NCBI GenBank assembly: GCA_900548285.1
Contig: URKE01000051.1
Location: 1 to 12,185, forward strand
DNA: 12,185 bases
DNA from: an uncultured Eubacteriales bacterium
GTDB lineage: Bacteria; Bacillota; Clostridia; Christensenellales; Borkfalkiaceae
Reading direction: 5' to 3'
In this document: positions 1 through 7,362 of the stretch, piece by piece
How positions within the stretch are numbered: the stretch's first letter is position 1
How the letters are laid out: every line of letters starts with the position of its first letter
Made by a program: the position numbers and the translations under genes
The notes under the pieces: model-generated
Seen by the model: only the letters and a program-made list of their open reading frames with translations
The model's database searches: none
What the model was told of the DNA's origin: nothing

Positions 1-96
1 AGGCTTGATGGGATTCGATTCTTGCTCGGCATCCGCATAAATCGGTTTATCACCGTAAAAATAAATAGTGATAAGAAATGCAATGCCTAAAAAAAT
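1..96 (-). CDS. Possible N-terminus of a leftward membrane-anchored protein, cut by the window edge
   Basis: Reading leftward, one frame is free of stops from about 111 to base 1. Its first part is strongly hydrophobic (IIFLGIAFLITIYFY), followed by GDKPIYADAEQESNPIKP, which looks like a membrane anchor and the start of an outer domain. No ATG, GTG or TTG occurs in this frame after the stop at 112-114, so the start is unresolved; the left bound given here is an ATT codon and is arbitrary. A TTG at 113-115 would join this frame only if one base were removed from the seven-base A run at 89-95. A rival reading is an ATG at 36-38 in another frame, 10 bases after a GGTGAT. In Bacillus the gene divergent from lexA is yneA, an SOS cell-division inhibitor with one membrane segment and a LysM domain. 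That parallel is suggestive only, because no LysM residues are visible. Confidence 0.25.
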   Translation of the reverse strand, partial: MFLGIAFLITIYFYGDKPIYADAEQESNPIKP

Positions 97-123
97 TATA
101 ACACGTAATTTTCAATTTATCAA
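95..123 (-). promoter_or_regulatory. Leftward promoter divergent from lexA
   Basis: On the minus strand a TTGATA -35 box (118-123) is followed after exactly 17 bases by TATAAT (95-100), preceded by TG one base upstream, which makes an extended -10. Transcription would begin near position 88 and run off the left edge. The match to the sigma-A consensus is strong, but AT-rich DNA gives such matches by chance. The predicted start falls inside the hydrophobic leftward frame, so this promoter fits the ATG at 36-38 better than a start near 96-111. Confidence 0.45.
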
Positions 124-145
124 TTAAATAATCGAGAAAAATATA

Positions 146-159
146 CAAACAAATGTTTG
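146..159. promoter_or_regulatory. LexA operator (SOS box)
   Basis: CAAACAAATGTTTG is a palindrome in its outer five bases on each side. It agrees with the Bacillus SOS-box consensus CGAACRNRYGTTYC at 12 of 14 positions, including the whole AACRNRYGTT core. Its last three bases are the first three of the lexA -35 box, so bound LexA would block polymerase. This is the usual autoregulatory layout. It also lies 22 bases upstream of the -35 box of the leftward promoter, so control of that side is possible but less certain. Confidence 0.8.
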
Positions 160-185
160 ATTTATAAAAATAAATATGATATAAT
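157..185 (+). promoter_or_regulatory. lexA promoter
   Basis: TTGATT (157-162), a 17-base spacer and a perfect TATAAT (180-185) with TG one base upstream form an extended -10 sigma-A promoter. The predicted start is near 192, giving a leader of about 23 bases to the ATG at 215 that contains the ribosome binding site AGGTGA (204-209). The -35 box overlaps the SOS box. Confidence 0.75.
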
Positions 186-214
186 TTCATATATCATATT
201 CGCAGGTGATGAAA

Positions 215-808
215 ATGGCAAAAACAGACGAAAAAATCAATAATGTTTTTTCTTATATCGAAGGTTATATCAACAATTACGGCTACCCGCCGTCCGTCCG
301 CGAAATATGTCGCGATTTATCAATCAAATCCACGGCTACGTGCCATTGTTATCTAAAAAAACTCGAAGATCGGGGTTTGATAACCGTCAGCGGAAACAAG
401 AAAAGAGCCATTATGCTCACAAAACCGAAAGCGGATTGTATTTCCGTACCTCTTGTCGGTTCGATAGCCGCCGGCGCACCCATTCTCGCGGTGGAAAATC
501 TTGAAGAATACTACCCTTTGTCGAGAGATTTCGAATCCTCGGCGGAAACTTTTATGCTCAACGTGAGAGGCGACAGCATGAAAGAAATCGGCATTTTCAA
601 CGGTGACAAAGTGATTATCCGCAAACAGGAAACCGCCGAAAACGGCGAAATAATCGCCGCGCTCGTAGACGATTCGGCAACCGTTAAAAGATTTTTTAAA
701 CGCGACGGCAAATTTATTCTTCACCCCGAAAACGCCGCTTACGACGATATAATCGTTGACGACGTAAGCATTCTCGGTAAGGTTATAGGGCTTATAAGGA
801 AATACTGA
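215..808 (+). CDS. lexA: LexA, SOS-response repressor and self-cleaving protease
   Basis: LexA binds SOS boxes as a dimer and represses DNA-damage genes; contact with the RecA filament triggers self-cleavage. The 197-residue product has the winged helix-turn-helix at about residues 1-66 (YPPSVREI at 24-31, then the recognition helix region and YLKKLEDRGLI). The cleavage site is Ala86-Gly87, within VGSIAAGAP. The catalytic dyad is Ser121 (GDSM) and Lys158 (TVKRF), in a peptidase S24 fold. All key residues are present, so the protein should be functional. GTG at 206, ATG at 209 and ATG at 215 are in frame; 215 is chosen because AGGTGA at 204-209 sits five bases before it, whereas the other two overlap that site. 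The stop overlaps the next ATG (TGATG), so the exonuclease is co-transcribed and probably translationally coupled. Autoregulation is expected from the SOS box at 146-159. Confidence 0.96.
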   Translation: MAKTDEKINNVFSYIEGYINNYGYPPSVREICRDLSIKSTATCHCYLKKLEDRGLITVSGNKKRAIMLTKPKADCISVPLVGSIAAGAPILAVENLEEYYPLSRDFESSAETFMLNVRGDSMKEIGIFNGDKVIIRKQETAENGEIIAALVDDSATVKRFFKRDGKFILHPENAAYDDIIVDDVSILGKVIGLIRKY

Positions 809-1812
809 TGGAATATCTTGTTATAGATACGGAAAGTTGCACGGGAAAGGACGATGACGGGAGTTTATGTTCTATAGGATACTGCATCTGCAATGAAAAA
901 CTTAAAATAACCGAACGCGAGGACGTGCTTTTTAACCCGATGCCGAAAAGATTCTCCGTGGGAGATAAAAGCAACGCCAGGAGAACCGGGGTTACGTTTG
1001 CATACGAAATCGAAGATTTCAGAAAAGCGCCGAGGTTCAACGAGAGATACGACTTCGTGAAATCTCTTTTTAAAAACAGAACCGTCATCGGATTCGCGAT
1101 GGTCAACGACGTTAAATACCTTAACGACGCCTGCGATAAGTACGGTTTGCCGCGGATTGAATTCAAATTTATTGACACTCAGTTTATATACCAACTTTTT
1201 CACCCCGAGGCAAATTCCGTCGGTTTAAAAACGCTCGGCGAAAAATATAATCTGGCGTACACCGAACACCGTTCGGACGACGACGCGGCTGTTTCCGTTA
1301 TGCTTCTCAAAACATTTCTCGACGAGGAAAAAATGACGCTTGACGGGGCTCTTGAAAAGTTTGGCGCGCATATGGGTGTGAACGACGCGGAGGGATACCA
1401 TATGAATTATTCCGACGCGCTCAACACCGAACAATTCGGACTGAAAAGAAGCAAGAAAATTCAATCTCTTTTGTTCTGCGAATTTACTTCTCGCTTACCC
1501 GCAAAACGAGGTCGCGGCAAAATCTGTTTTTCATATAAGGTCGAAAAACTCGACGTCAACTATACGCGGACGTTGATAAGACTACTCGTTGAAAAAGGTT
1601 ATTCGTTCACCCGCGACGCCGACGCTTGTTCCGTGTTTGTAATCAACGATCAGAACGATAACGACAAACGCAAACTTCTCGTAGATCAAATCAAAAAGCG
1701 GAAAATCACGATAATGACGTTGAAAGAATTTGAAAATTTCGTCGGATATGAAAGAAATCTGTTTTTTAACGATAAGGTTTTTCTCGCCGGATATTACGAA
1801 ACGAAATTGTGA
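808..1812 (+). CDS. DEDDh-family 3'-5' exonuclease (DnaQ-like) with a probable C-terminal BRCT domain
   Basis: The 334-residue protein has an N-terminal DnaQ/RNase T-type exonuclease domain at about residues 1-172. The metal-binding residues are all present: Asp7 and Glu9 (IDTES), Asp101 (GFAMVNDVKYL), and His154 with Asp159 at the normal H-x4-D spacing (HRSDDDAA). This predicts two-metal removal of nucleotides from DNA or RNA 3' ends; the real substrate is not visible. After a linker, residues 235-315 read like a BRCT domain: GKICFS at the start, a helix LIRLLVEKGYSF, then a strand VFVIND and a closing KITIMTLKEFENF. BRCT domains bind proteins or DNA ends, so this could target the nuclease. 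It is unlikely to be the replicative proofreading subunit, since it sits behind lexA and overlaps it by one base. The ribosome binding site AAGGA (796-800) lies seven bases before the ATG. Damage-induced repair is inferred from the shared operon. Confidence 0.85.
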   Translation: MEYLVIDTESCTGKDDDGSLCSIGYCICNEKLKITEREDVLFNPMPKRFSVGDKSNARRTGVTFAYEIEDFRKAPRFNERYDFVKSLFKNRTVIGFAMVNDVKYLNDACDKYGLPRIEFKFIDTQFIYQLFHPEANSVGLKTLGEKYNLAYTEHRSDDDAAVSVMLLKTFLDEEKMTLDGALEKFGAHMGVNDAEGYHMNYSDALNTEQFGLKRSKKIQSLLFCEFTSRLPAKRGRGKICFSYKVEKLDVNYTRTLIRLLVEKGYSFTRDADACSVFVINDQNDNDKRKLLVDQIKKRKITIMTLKEFENFVGYERNLFFNDKVFLAGYYETKL

Positions 1813-1827
1813 AAATAAAAACAAAAT

Positions 1828-1859
1828 AAAAGTTCTCAGGGCAACCCGAGAACTTTTTT
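1828..1859. terminator. Hairpin terminator between the lexA and miaB-miaA operons, probably bidirectional
   Basis: AAAGTTCTC (1829-1837) pairs with GAGAACTTT (1848-1856), extended by GGG-CAA-CCC with one bulged A. A run of six T follows on the plus strand, making a textbook intrinsic terminator for lexA-exonuclease. On the minus strand the stem is followed by TTTTATTTTGTTTTTATTTT, so the same hairpin can end the leftward operon 17 bases after the miaA stop. Confidence 0.9.
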
Positions 1860-1875
1860 GTTTGACATAAAACAT

Positions 1876-2820
1876 TTAAGAATTTAAGAAATTATCAATG
1901 ATTTTGAAAGTTTTTTCAATCTTGTCGTCATCTGTGAAATCTATCGGATAAAGATTCTGAAATCTCTTGAAAAAAGTGATTTGCCTTTTAGCGTAACGAC
2001 GCGTATTCATCTTTATCTGTTCTGTCGGTATTTCCGTTCCGCTCAGAATCGCCTCTGCGGTTTCCTTGTATCCTATGCCTTGCATACATTGATCTTCGAG
2101 CGTAACGCCGCTTTCGAGCAGACTTCTGACCTCGCTCGTCAACCCGCATGACATCATATCGTCAACTCTCGCATTGATTCTCTCATAAAGAATTTCTCTC
2201 GGCAGCGTTGGCATGAGCGCGATAAAATCATACCTTGGAACCATCTCGTCTTTTATGTCCGATTTTTTAACGCCGGTCGCATCGAATATTTCAAGAGCCC
2301 TGATAACTCTGACGAGATCGTTCGGGTGTAACTTCGCGGCGGTTTCCGGGTCTTTTTCTTTCAGAATCGAATAAACGAATTCTCTGCCCTTTTCTTCTGC
2401 CGCATGCTCGTACTTTCGCCTTATTCCGATATCGCCTTTCGATAAGCCGTAACTCATGCGGTACAAAACGGAATTGACGTAAAACCCTGTTCCGCCGCAA
2501 ATTATCGGGATTTTACCACGACCTGAAATATCTTCGACGGCGGGAACAGCCAACTCTTCATAATCGCCCACGGAAAACGAATCCTTAGGCGACGCAACGT
2601 CGATAAGATAATGCGGAACCCCTTTTTTCTCTTCTTCGGACGGTTTTGCCGAGCCGATATCCAATCCTTTATAAACGGAAACAGAATCCGCCGATACGAT
2701 TTCGCCGCCGAATTTAAGCGCGATTTCGACGGCAAGCGCGCTTTTGCCCGAAGCCGTAGGTCCGCAAACTACGATGATTTTTTTCTTTTGTCCGGAGTTT
2801 AAACGATTCTCTTGAACCAT
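1876..2820 (-). CDS. miaA: MiaA, tRNA dimethylallyltransferase
   Basis: MiaA transfers the isopentenyl group from dimethylallyl diphosphate to N6 of A37 in tRNAs that read codons starting with U, giving i6A37, the substrate of MiaB. The 314-residue length is normal. The P-loop GPTASGKS is at residues 20-27, followed by SADSVSVYKGLDIGSAKP, the family's substrate-binding stretch; its DSxQxY glutamine is a serine here, a position that varies between species. GGTGFYV near residue 108 and TRRYAKRQITFFKRF near the C-terminus are also diagnostic. It is the last gene of the leftward operon. Its ATG lies 22 bases inside the end of mutL, with GGAG eight bases upstream, which suggests translational coupling. 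In several clostridia hfq follows miaA; here the operon ends at a terminator. Confidence 0.96.
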   Translation of the reverse strand: MVQENRLNSGQKKKIIVVCGPTASGKSALAVEIALKFGGEIVSADSVSVYKGLDIGSAKPSEEEKKGVPHYLIDVASPKDSFSVGDYEELAVPAVEDISGRGKIPIICGGTGFYVNSVLYRMSYGLSKGDIGIRRKYEHAAEEKGREFVYSILKEKDPETAAKLHPNDLVRVIRALEIFDATGVKKSDIKDEMVPRYDFIALMPTLPREILYERINARVDDMMSCGLTSEVRSLLESGVTLEDQCMQGIGYKETAEAILSGTEIPTEQIKMNTRRYAKRQITFFKRFQNLYPIDFTDDDKIEKTFKIIDNFLNS

Positions 2821-4733
2821 TTGTCGATCTCCGTTCTCGATATTTTAACCGTCACCGGTCTGCCGTGCGGGCAACGCAACGCCGTGTTGTATTTCATCGC
2901 TTTAAGCAATGCGTCAATTTCGTCCTCACTGAGTATTTTTCCCGATTTGATAGCCGCTTTACAGGCTTTCATCGCGATTTTATCGTGAATAAGTTCGGGC
3001 ATGGTTTCCTTTTTGAAACTTATATCCGAAAGTAAATCATCGAAAAAAGATTTTAAATCCATATCAAACAACAGTACAGGCACGGAATATACGGCAAATT
3101 CGTTTACGTCGTATTCGGAAATATCGAAACCCGCCTTTCTCAGTTCGGGGAATTTGCCGATAATGAACTCCGATTCGCTTTCGTTAACGCGGAAAATATA
3201 AGGCACGAGCATCGTCTGTTCGGCAACGTTACCGCTTTTATATTCTTCGATAAACTTGTCGTATAAAAGCCTTTCATGCGCGGCGTGCTGATCGATAAAA
3301 TAAATGTCGTTTTCCTTTTCGAGAATAAGATAGGTTGCGAGAATCTGACCTATTACCTTGAATTCCGGCTCGACTTTCAACTCTTCCTGCCGTGCTTTTT
3401 CCGCTTCTTCGGCGGCTTTTTTAGCCTCCATTTCCGCTATGTATTTTTTGTTTTCGGCAAAAATATCGTCGATTTTATTGCCGCCGAGTTCCCGGGGCTC
3501 ATCGTCGTGACTATCCGCCACATCGAACGTCTTTTCAAACTCCTCCTCTTTTTCGGCGGATTTGCTCTTGTTATATCTGCCCCAGATCGTCTGATCGAGC
3601 AACTCTTCGTTAAACCCGGACACAAACGGTCTGTCGCAATGCGCTTCGCCGATTTCATCCGGCGTAATCGGTTTTTGCGGAATAATAGGTCTTGAACCCT
3701 CGTCGATAGGAACATAGTTGTTTGGTTTGACAATTTCGAGCGCGGCAGCCGAACCGTCCAGAACCTTTGTAACGACAGAATAAAGCGTTGAATAGATAAC
3801 CTGATTATCGATAAATCTTACGTCTGTTTTGTTCGGATGAACGTTTACGTCGACCGTTTCCGGCGACATATCGATTTTCAGCACGTAAAAAGGATACTGC
3901 CTTTTCATAAGATACGCGGCGTATGCGTTGTGCATCGACGACTGAATAGTATTGTTTACAACGTATCTGCCGTTTAAAATAACCGTCTGATACGTTCTGT
4001 TGGGCTTCGTGAAATAATTCTTACCGATAAAACCGCTTATTTTTATGCCGTTTTTTTCGGTTTCTATCGGAATACAGTCCGTTATGGTATTATAACCGTA
4101 AATCTCTATTATAGCCTCGTCAAGTCCTCCGCCGAACGATTGAAGCATAACTTTTCCGTCCGAAGTATACTTGAAAGCAATGTCCGGATGAGAAAGAATG
4201 AGCCTCGTTATAATGTTGGTTATATCCGTTTCTTCACTCTTGCTCGCTTTTAAAAATTTAGCGCGCGCGGGCGTGTTGAAAAAAAGATTTTCGACGGATA
4301 CGGTAGTTCCCGTATCGGACGGATAAACGTCCGCGTCGCCGATAACGCCGCCCTCGCAGACAATGATATTGCCCATTTCGTCGTCTTTGGTTTTTGAAAG
4401 AATCGTCGCCTTTGACACGGAGCCGATTGACGCGAGAGCCTCCCCGCGAAACCCGAGCGTGAGAATTTTATCGAGATCTTCGACGGCGCTGATTTTACTC
4501 GTCGCATGCGGAAGAAACGCTTTCGGCAGATCTTCGCGTGAAATGCCGCAACCGTTATCGCTGACGCGCATAAGTCTTTTCCCGCCGTCCTCAATGGTAA
4601 CGTCGATATCCGTCGCTCCGGCGTCTATTGCGTTCTCGATAAGTTCTTTGATTACCGAATACGGGCGTTCGACGACTTCGCCCGCCGCAATCCTGTTATA
4701 AATCTTTTTATCCAGAATGTTTATTTTTGCCAT
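2799..4733 (-). CDS. mutL: MutL, mismatch-repair ATPase and endonuclease
   Basis: MutL is recruited by MutS to a mismatch and nicks the new strand. The N-terminal GHKL ATPase (about 1-335) shows Glu30 and Asn34 (KELIENAIDAGA), DNGCGI at 59-64 and GFRGEAL at 94-100. A charged, coiled-coil-like linker spans about 385-460. The C-terminal dimerisation domain has the metal-dependent nuclease set: DQHAAHE at about 481-487, ACKAAIK at 590-596, CPHGRP at 621-626 and a final FKR at 640-642. This is the form found in bacteria that do not use MutH and Dam methylation for strand choice. The last acidic position of the DQHA(X)2E(X)4E motif is Asp rather than Glu. QTMLVP at 506-511 resembles the sliding-clamp-binding QEMIVP of Bacillus MutL. 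The gene starts five bases after the mutS stop and overlaps miaA. Confidence 0.97.
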   Translation of the reverse strand: MAKINILDKKIYNRIAAGEVVERPYSVIKELIENAIDAGATDIDVTIEDGGKRLMRVSDNGCGISREDLPKAFLPHATSKISAVEDLDKILTLGFRGEALASIGSVSKATILSKTKDDEMGNIIVCEGGVIGDADVYPSDTGTTVSVENLFFNTPARAKFLKASKSEETDITNIITRLILSHPDIAFKYTSDGKVMLQSFGGGLDEAIIEIYGYNTITDCIPIETEKNGIKISGFIGKNYFTKPNRTYQTVILNGRYVVNNTIQSSMHNAYAAYLMKRQYPFYVLKIDMSPETVDVNVHPNKTDVRFIDNQVIYSTLYSVVTKVLDGSAAALEIVKPNNYVPIDEGSRPIIPQKPITPDEIGEAHCDRPFVSGFNEELLDQTIWGRYNKSKSAEKEEEFEKTFDVADSHDDEPRELGGNKIDDIFAENKKYIAEMEAKKAAEEAEKARQEELKVEPEFKVIGQILATYLILEKENDIYFIDQHAAHERLLYDKFIEEYKSGNVAEQTMLVPYIFRVNESESEFIIGKFPELRKAGFDISEYDVNEFAVYSVPVLLFDMDLKSFFDDLLSDISFKKETMPELIHDKIAMKACKAAIKSGKILSEDEIDALLKAMKYNTALRCPHGRPVTVKISRTEIDKWFKRIV

Positions 4734-4738
4734 ATATA

Positions 4739-7354
4739 TTATCCGTTGAGTTTATTTTTTAAATCGAATAAAAGTTTTAACGCATCAAAAGGCGTTATTT
4801 CGTTAACGTTTGTTTCGGCAAGAATTTTTTCTACTTCCGACGGCCCGTTTACAAATTCCTCCGGCAATATCGAATCGGTATCGTCCGGCTCGGAATTTTG
4901 CGGTCTTTTGGCAAGGTCGTTCTTTTCGAGTTTTTTAAGAATCGATTTCGCCCTGTCCGTTACCGTTTTGGGTACGCCGGCAAGCGACGCGACTTCGATA
5001 CCGAAACTCCTGTTCGCGCTTCCTCTGGCGATTTTTCTTAAGAATACGATTTTACCGTTTTGTTCTCTTACGGTGATTTTGTAATTCTTTACGCCGTCGA
5101 TAACGCCTTCAAGTTCGGAAAGTTCGTGATAGTGCGTTGCGAAAAGAGTTTTCGCTTTTGTCTTTTCGGCAAGGAACTCCACAACCGCCCAGGCTATCGA
5201 CAAACCGTCGTAAGTGCTTGTTCCTCTTCCGACTTCATCGAGAACAAGCAGACTTCGGCTTGTTGCGTTTATCAGAATAGACGCGACTTCTGTCATTTCG
5301 ACCATAAACGTACTCTGATTGAAAATAAGGTTATCGCTCGCCCCTACTCTCGTGAATATCCTGTCAATAATCGGTATTCTCGCCGATTTACACGGCACGA
5401 AACTTCCCATATGCGCCATAACGGCTATAAGGGCGTTCTGCCGCATATACGTACTTTTTCCCGCCATATTCGGACCTGTTATTATCAAAACTCTGTTTTC
5501 GTCGCAATCGAGATAAGTGTCGTTTGAAACAAACGGCTCGTTCGATACCGCTTCAACGACGGGGTGTCTGCCGCCGACGATATCCATAGGCTCGTCCGAC
5601 TTAACTATTTCCGGGCGGGTGTAACCGTTGCGCTTGGCAACGTTCGCAAGCGACGCGAGCGCGTCCAGACAAGCGATCGATTTTGACGTGCGTTGAATTT
5701 TTTTGACGTTCTCGGCAAGAACCTGCTTTATCTTCGCGAAGATATCCGCTTCGATACGAATCGATTGCTCGTTGCTCGACAAAATATCCGTTTCGAGTTT
5801 CTTCAGATCTTCGGTTATATATCTTTCCGCGCCCGCAAGGGTTTGCTTACGTATGTAATTGTACGGTACGAGATTTTTGAATGAATTCGTGACCTCGATA
5901 TAATACCCGAATACTCTGTTAAAGTTTATTTTCAGGTTTTTGATTCCCGTTGCCTCGCGCTCCTTCGCTTCCATTTCTTTGAGAAGCGTCGAAGAGTTCT
6001 CTTTTATCGAACGCAATCTGTCGAGTTCCGAATCGAATCCCTTTTTAATATAACCCCCGTCCTTAGTAATCGAAGACGCCGAAGGATCGATCGCGTTGCG
6101 AAGAAGGGACGCGAGTTCCCCGAAATCGCCGATATTATCGTTTATATCGTTCAGAATCCGGGAAGAAACGCCGAAAAGTTGAAGTTTGACGTTCGGAAGA
6201 GCCGACAAAGAATCCCCGAGCGTAAGACAATCTTTCGGGTTAATGTTTCCGTTGGATATTTTTCCGGCGATTCTTTCGGTGTCGCGGATAAACTTCAGTT
6301 GTTCGGTAACGCCGCTCCGAAGCAATGGATTTTTGAAAAACTCCTCCACGCCGTCGAGCCTGTAATTGATTTTATCGATATCCTGCAAAGGCGTTTTTAC
6401 CCAACTGCCGAGCATTCTCGCGCCCATGGGCGTCTGAGTTTTGTCGAGAACCCACAAAAGCGAGCCGTAACGCTTGCCTTCCCCCATACTCTTTACGAGT
6501 TCGAGATTTCTGAGCGCGGAATAGTCAAGCCCCATGATATCGGAGTTCTTTTCCGGTTTTATACCGTTGATATTTATAAGCGCGCGCTTTTGCGTTTCTT
6601 TAAGGTATGCGATAAGCGCGCCCGAAGCCGTAATAAGAACTACGTCGTTTTCGTCGATGCCGAACGCCTTGAAGGAGATGACGCCGAATTGCTCTTTTAA
6701 TGCAATCTCTGCGTTGCGAAATAGGAAATTATCGTCGGCATATTTTCTCGGCCGGGGAATAACCCTGTGTTTAACTACCGGTAAATCGTCCGAAACAGCC
6801 GCAAGTTTTTCGTTGCATATAATTTCCGACGGATTGATACGCGTTAAATTATCGGATAATTCGTTCAAAACGTCGGCGGTTTCGCATTTTTTCGCATAAA
6901 ATTCTCCCGTGGTTATGTCGCACCAGGATAATGCCGAACCCTTTTCGCCGTAATAAGCGCAGGCGATAAAGTTGTTTTCTTTTTCGTCGATCAGGCTTTC
7001 TTCCGTAACGGTACCCGCCGTGACGATTTTTATTACGTCGCGTTCGACAAGTCCTTTAGCCTGCGAAGGATCCTCGAGTTGCTCGCAAATCGCAACCTTT
7101 TCGCCCTGCCCCACGAGTTTGGAAATATATTCGTCTGCCGCGTGATACGGTATGCCGCACATCGGCGCTTTTTCGTCAAGACCGCAATCCCTGCCCGTAA
7201 GCGTGAGATCGAGCATTTTTGAAACGCGCACGGCGTCGTCGAAAAACATCTCGTAAAAATCCCCCAGACGATAAAACACGACGCAATCGGGATATTTTTC
7301 TTTTATTTTGTTGTAATGCACCATCATCGGTGACAAGGTTTTTCCTTTAGCCAT
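4739..7354 (-). CDS. mutS: MutS, DNA mismatch-recognition ATPase
   Basis: MutS scans new DNA, binds mispairs and small loops, and as an ATP-bound sliding clamp recruits MutL. The 871 residues have the normal domain order. The mismatch-binding Phe-x-Glu is at Phe33 and Glu35 (RLGDFYEMF). The ATPase has Walker A GPNMAGKST at 627-635, Walker B LLVLDEVGRGTSTYDG, and the THYHELSEL switch. The signature stretch reads GASDNLIFNQSTFMVEM, with Asn679 where E. coli, Thermus aquaticus and Bacillus sequences have glycine, a noticeable departure. The C-terminus (ITPFDALKLLFDLKNKL) resembles the family's end helix. The start is supported by GAGG, which overlaps the miaB stop (TGAGG) six bases before the ATG, so translation is likely coupled to miaB across an 8-base gap. 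Confidence 0.97.
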   Translation of the reverse strand: MAKGKTLSPMMVHYNKIKEKYPDCVVFYRLGDFYEMFFDDAVRVSKMLDLTLTGRDCGLDEKAPMCGIPYHAADEYISKLVGQGEKVAICEQLEDPSQAKGLVERDVIKIVTAGTVTEESLIDEKENNFIACAYYGEKGSALSWCDITTGEFYAKKCETADVLNELSDNLTRINPSEIICNEKLAAVSDDLPVVKHRVIPRPRKYADDNFLFRNAEIALKEQFGVISFKAFGIDENDVVLITASGALIAYLKETQKRALININGIKPEKNSDIMGLDYSALRNLELVKSMGEGKRYGSLLWVLDKTQTPMGARMLGSWVKTPLQDIDKINYRLDGVEEFFKNPLLRSGVTEQLKFIRDTERIAGKISNGNINPKDCLTLGDSLSALPNVKLQLFGVSSRILNDINDNIGDFGELASLLRNAIDPSASSITKDGGYIKKGFDSELDRLRSIKENSSTLLKEMEAKEREATGIKNLKINFNRVFGYYIEVTNSFKNLVPYNYIRKQTLAGAERYITEDLKKLETDILSSNEQSIRIEADIFAKIKQVLAENVKKIQRTSKSIACLDALASLANVAKRNGYTRPEIVKSDEPMDIVGGRHPVVEAVSNEPFVSNDTYLDCDENRVLIITGPNMAGKSTYMRQNALIAVMAHMGSFVPCKSARIPIIDRIFTRVGASDNLIFNQSTFMVEMTEVASILINATSRSLLVLDEVGRGTSTYDGLSIAWAVVEFLAEKTKAKTLFATHYHELSELEGVIDGVKNYKITVREQNGKIVFLRKIARGSANRSFGIEVASLAGVPKTVTDRAKSILKKLEKNDLAKRPQNSEPDDTDSILPEEFVNGPSEVEKILAETNVNEITPFDALKLLFDLKNKLNG

Positions 7355-7362
7355 TCAACGCC

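Noticed and set aside
1..90. A rightward open frame ending at TAA 88-90, which could be the tail of an upstream gene.
   Set aside because: Only 29 codons, with rare-looking codons for this genome and no recognisable ending. The leftward reading is more protein-like, although neither is proven.
206..214. Earlier starts for lexA at GTG 206 and ATG 209.
   Set aside because: Both overlap the ribosome binding site AGGTGA at 204-209, which is spaced properly for the ATG at 215.
808..1812. Exonuclease as the epsilon proofreading subunit of DNA polymerase III.
   Set aside because: The DEDDh core is shared, but the BRCT-like end and the lexA operon do not fit; Bacillota usually proofread through PolC.
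6179..6700. A 173-codon open frame opposite mutS, with similar ones at 5060-5527 and 3276-3695.
   Set aside because: All are antisense shadows of mutS or mutL with no recognisable motifs and atypical composition.
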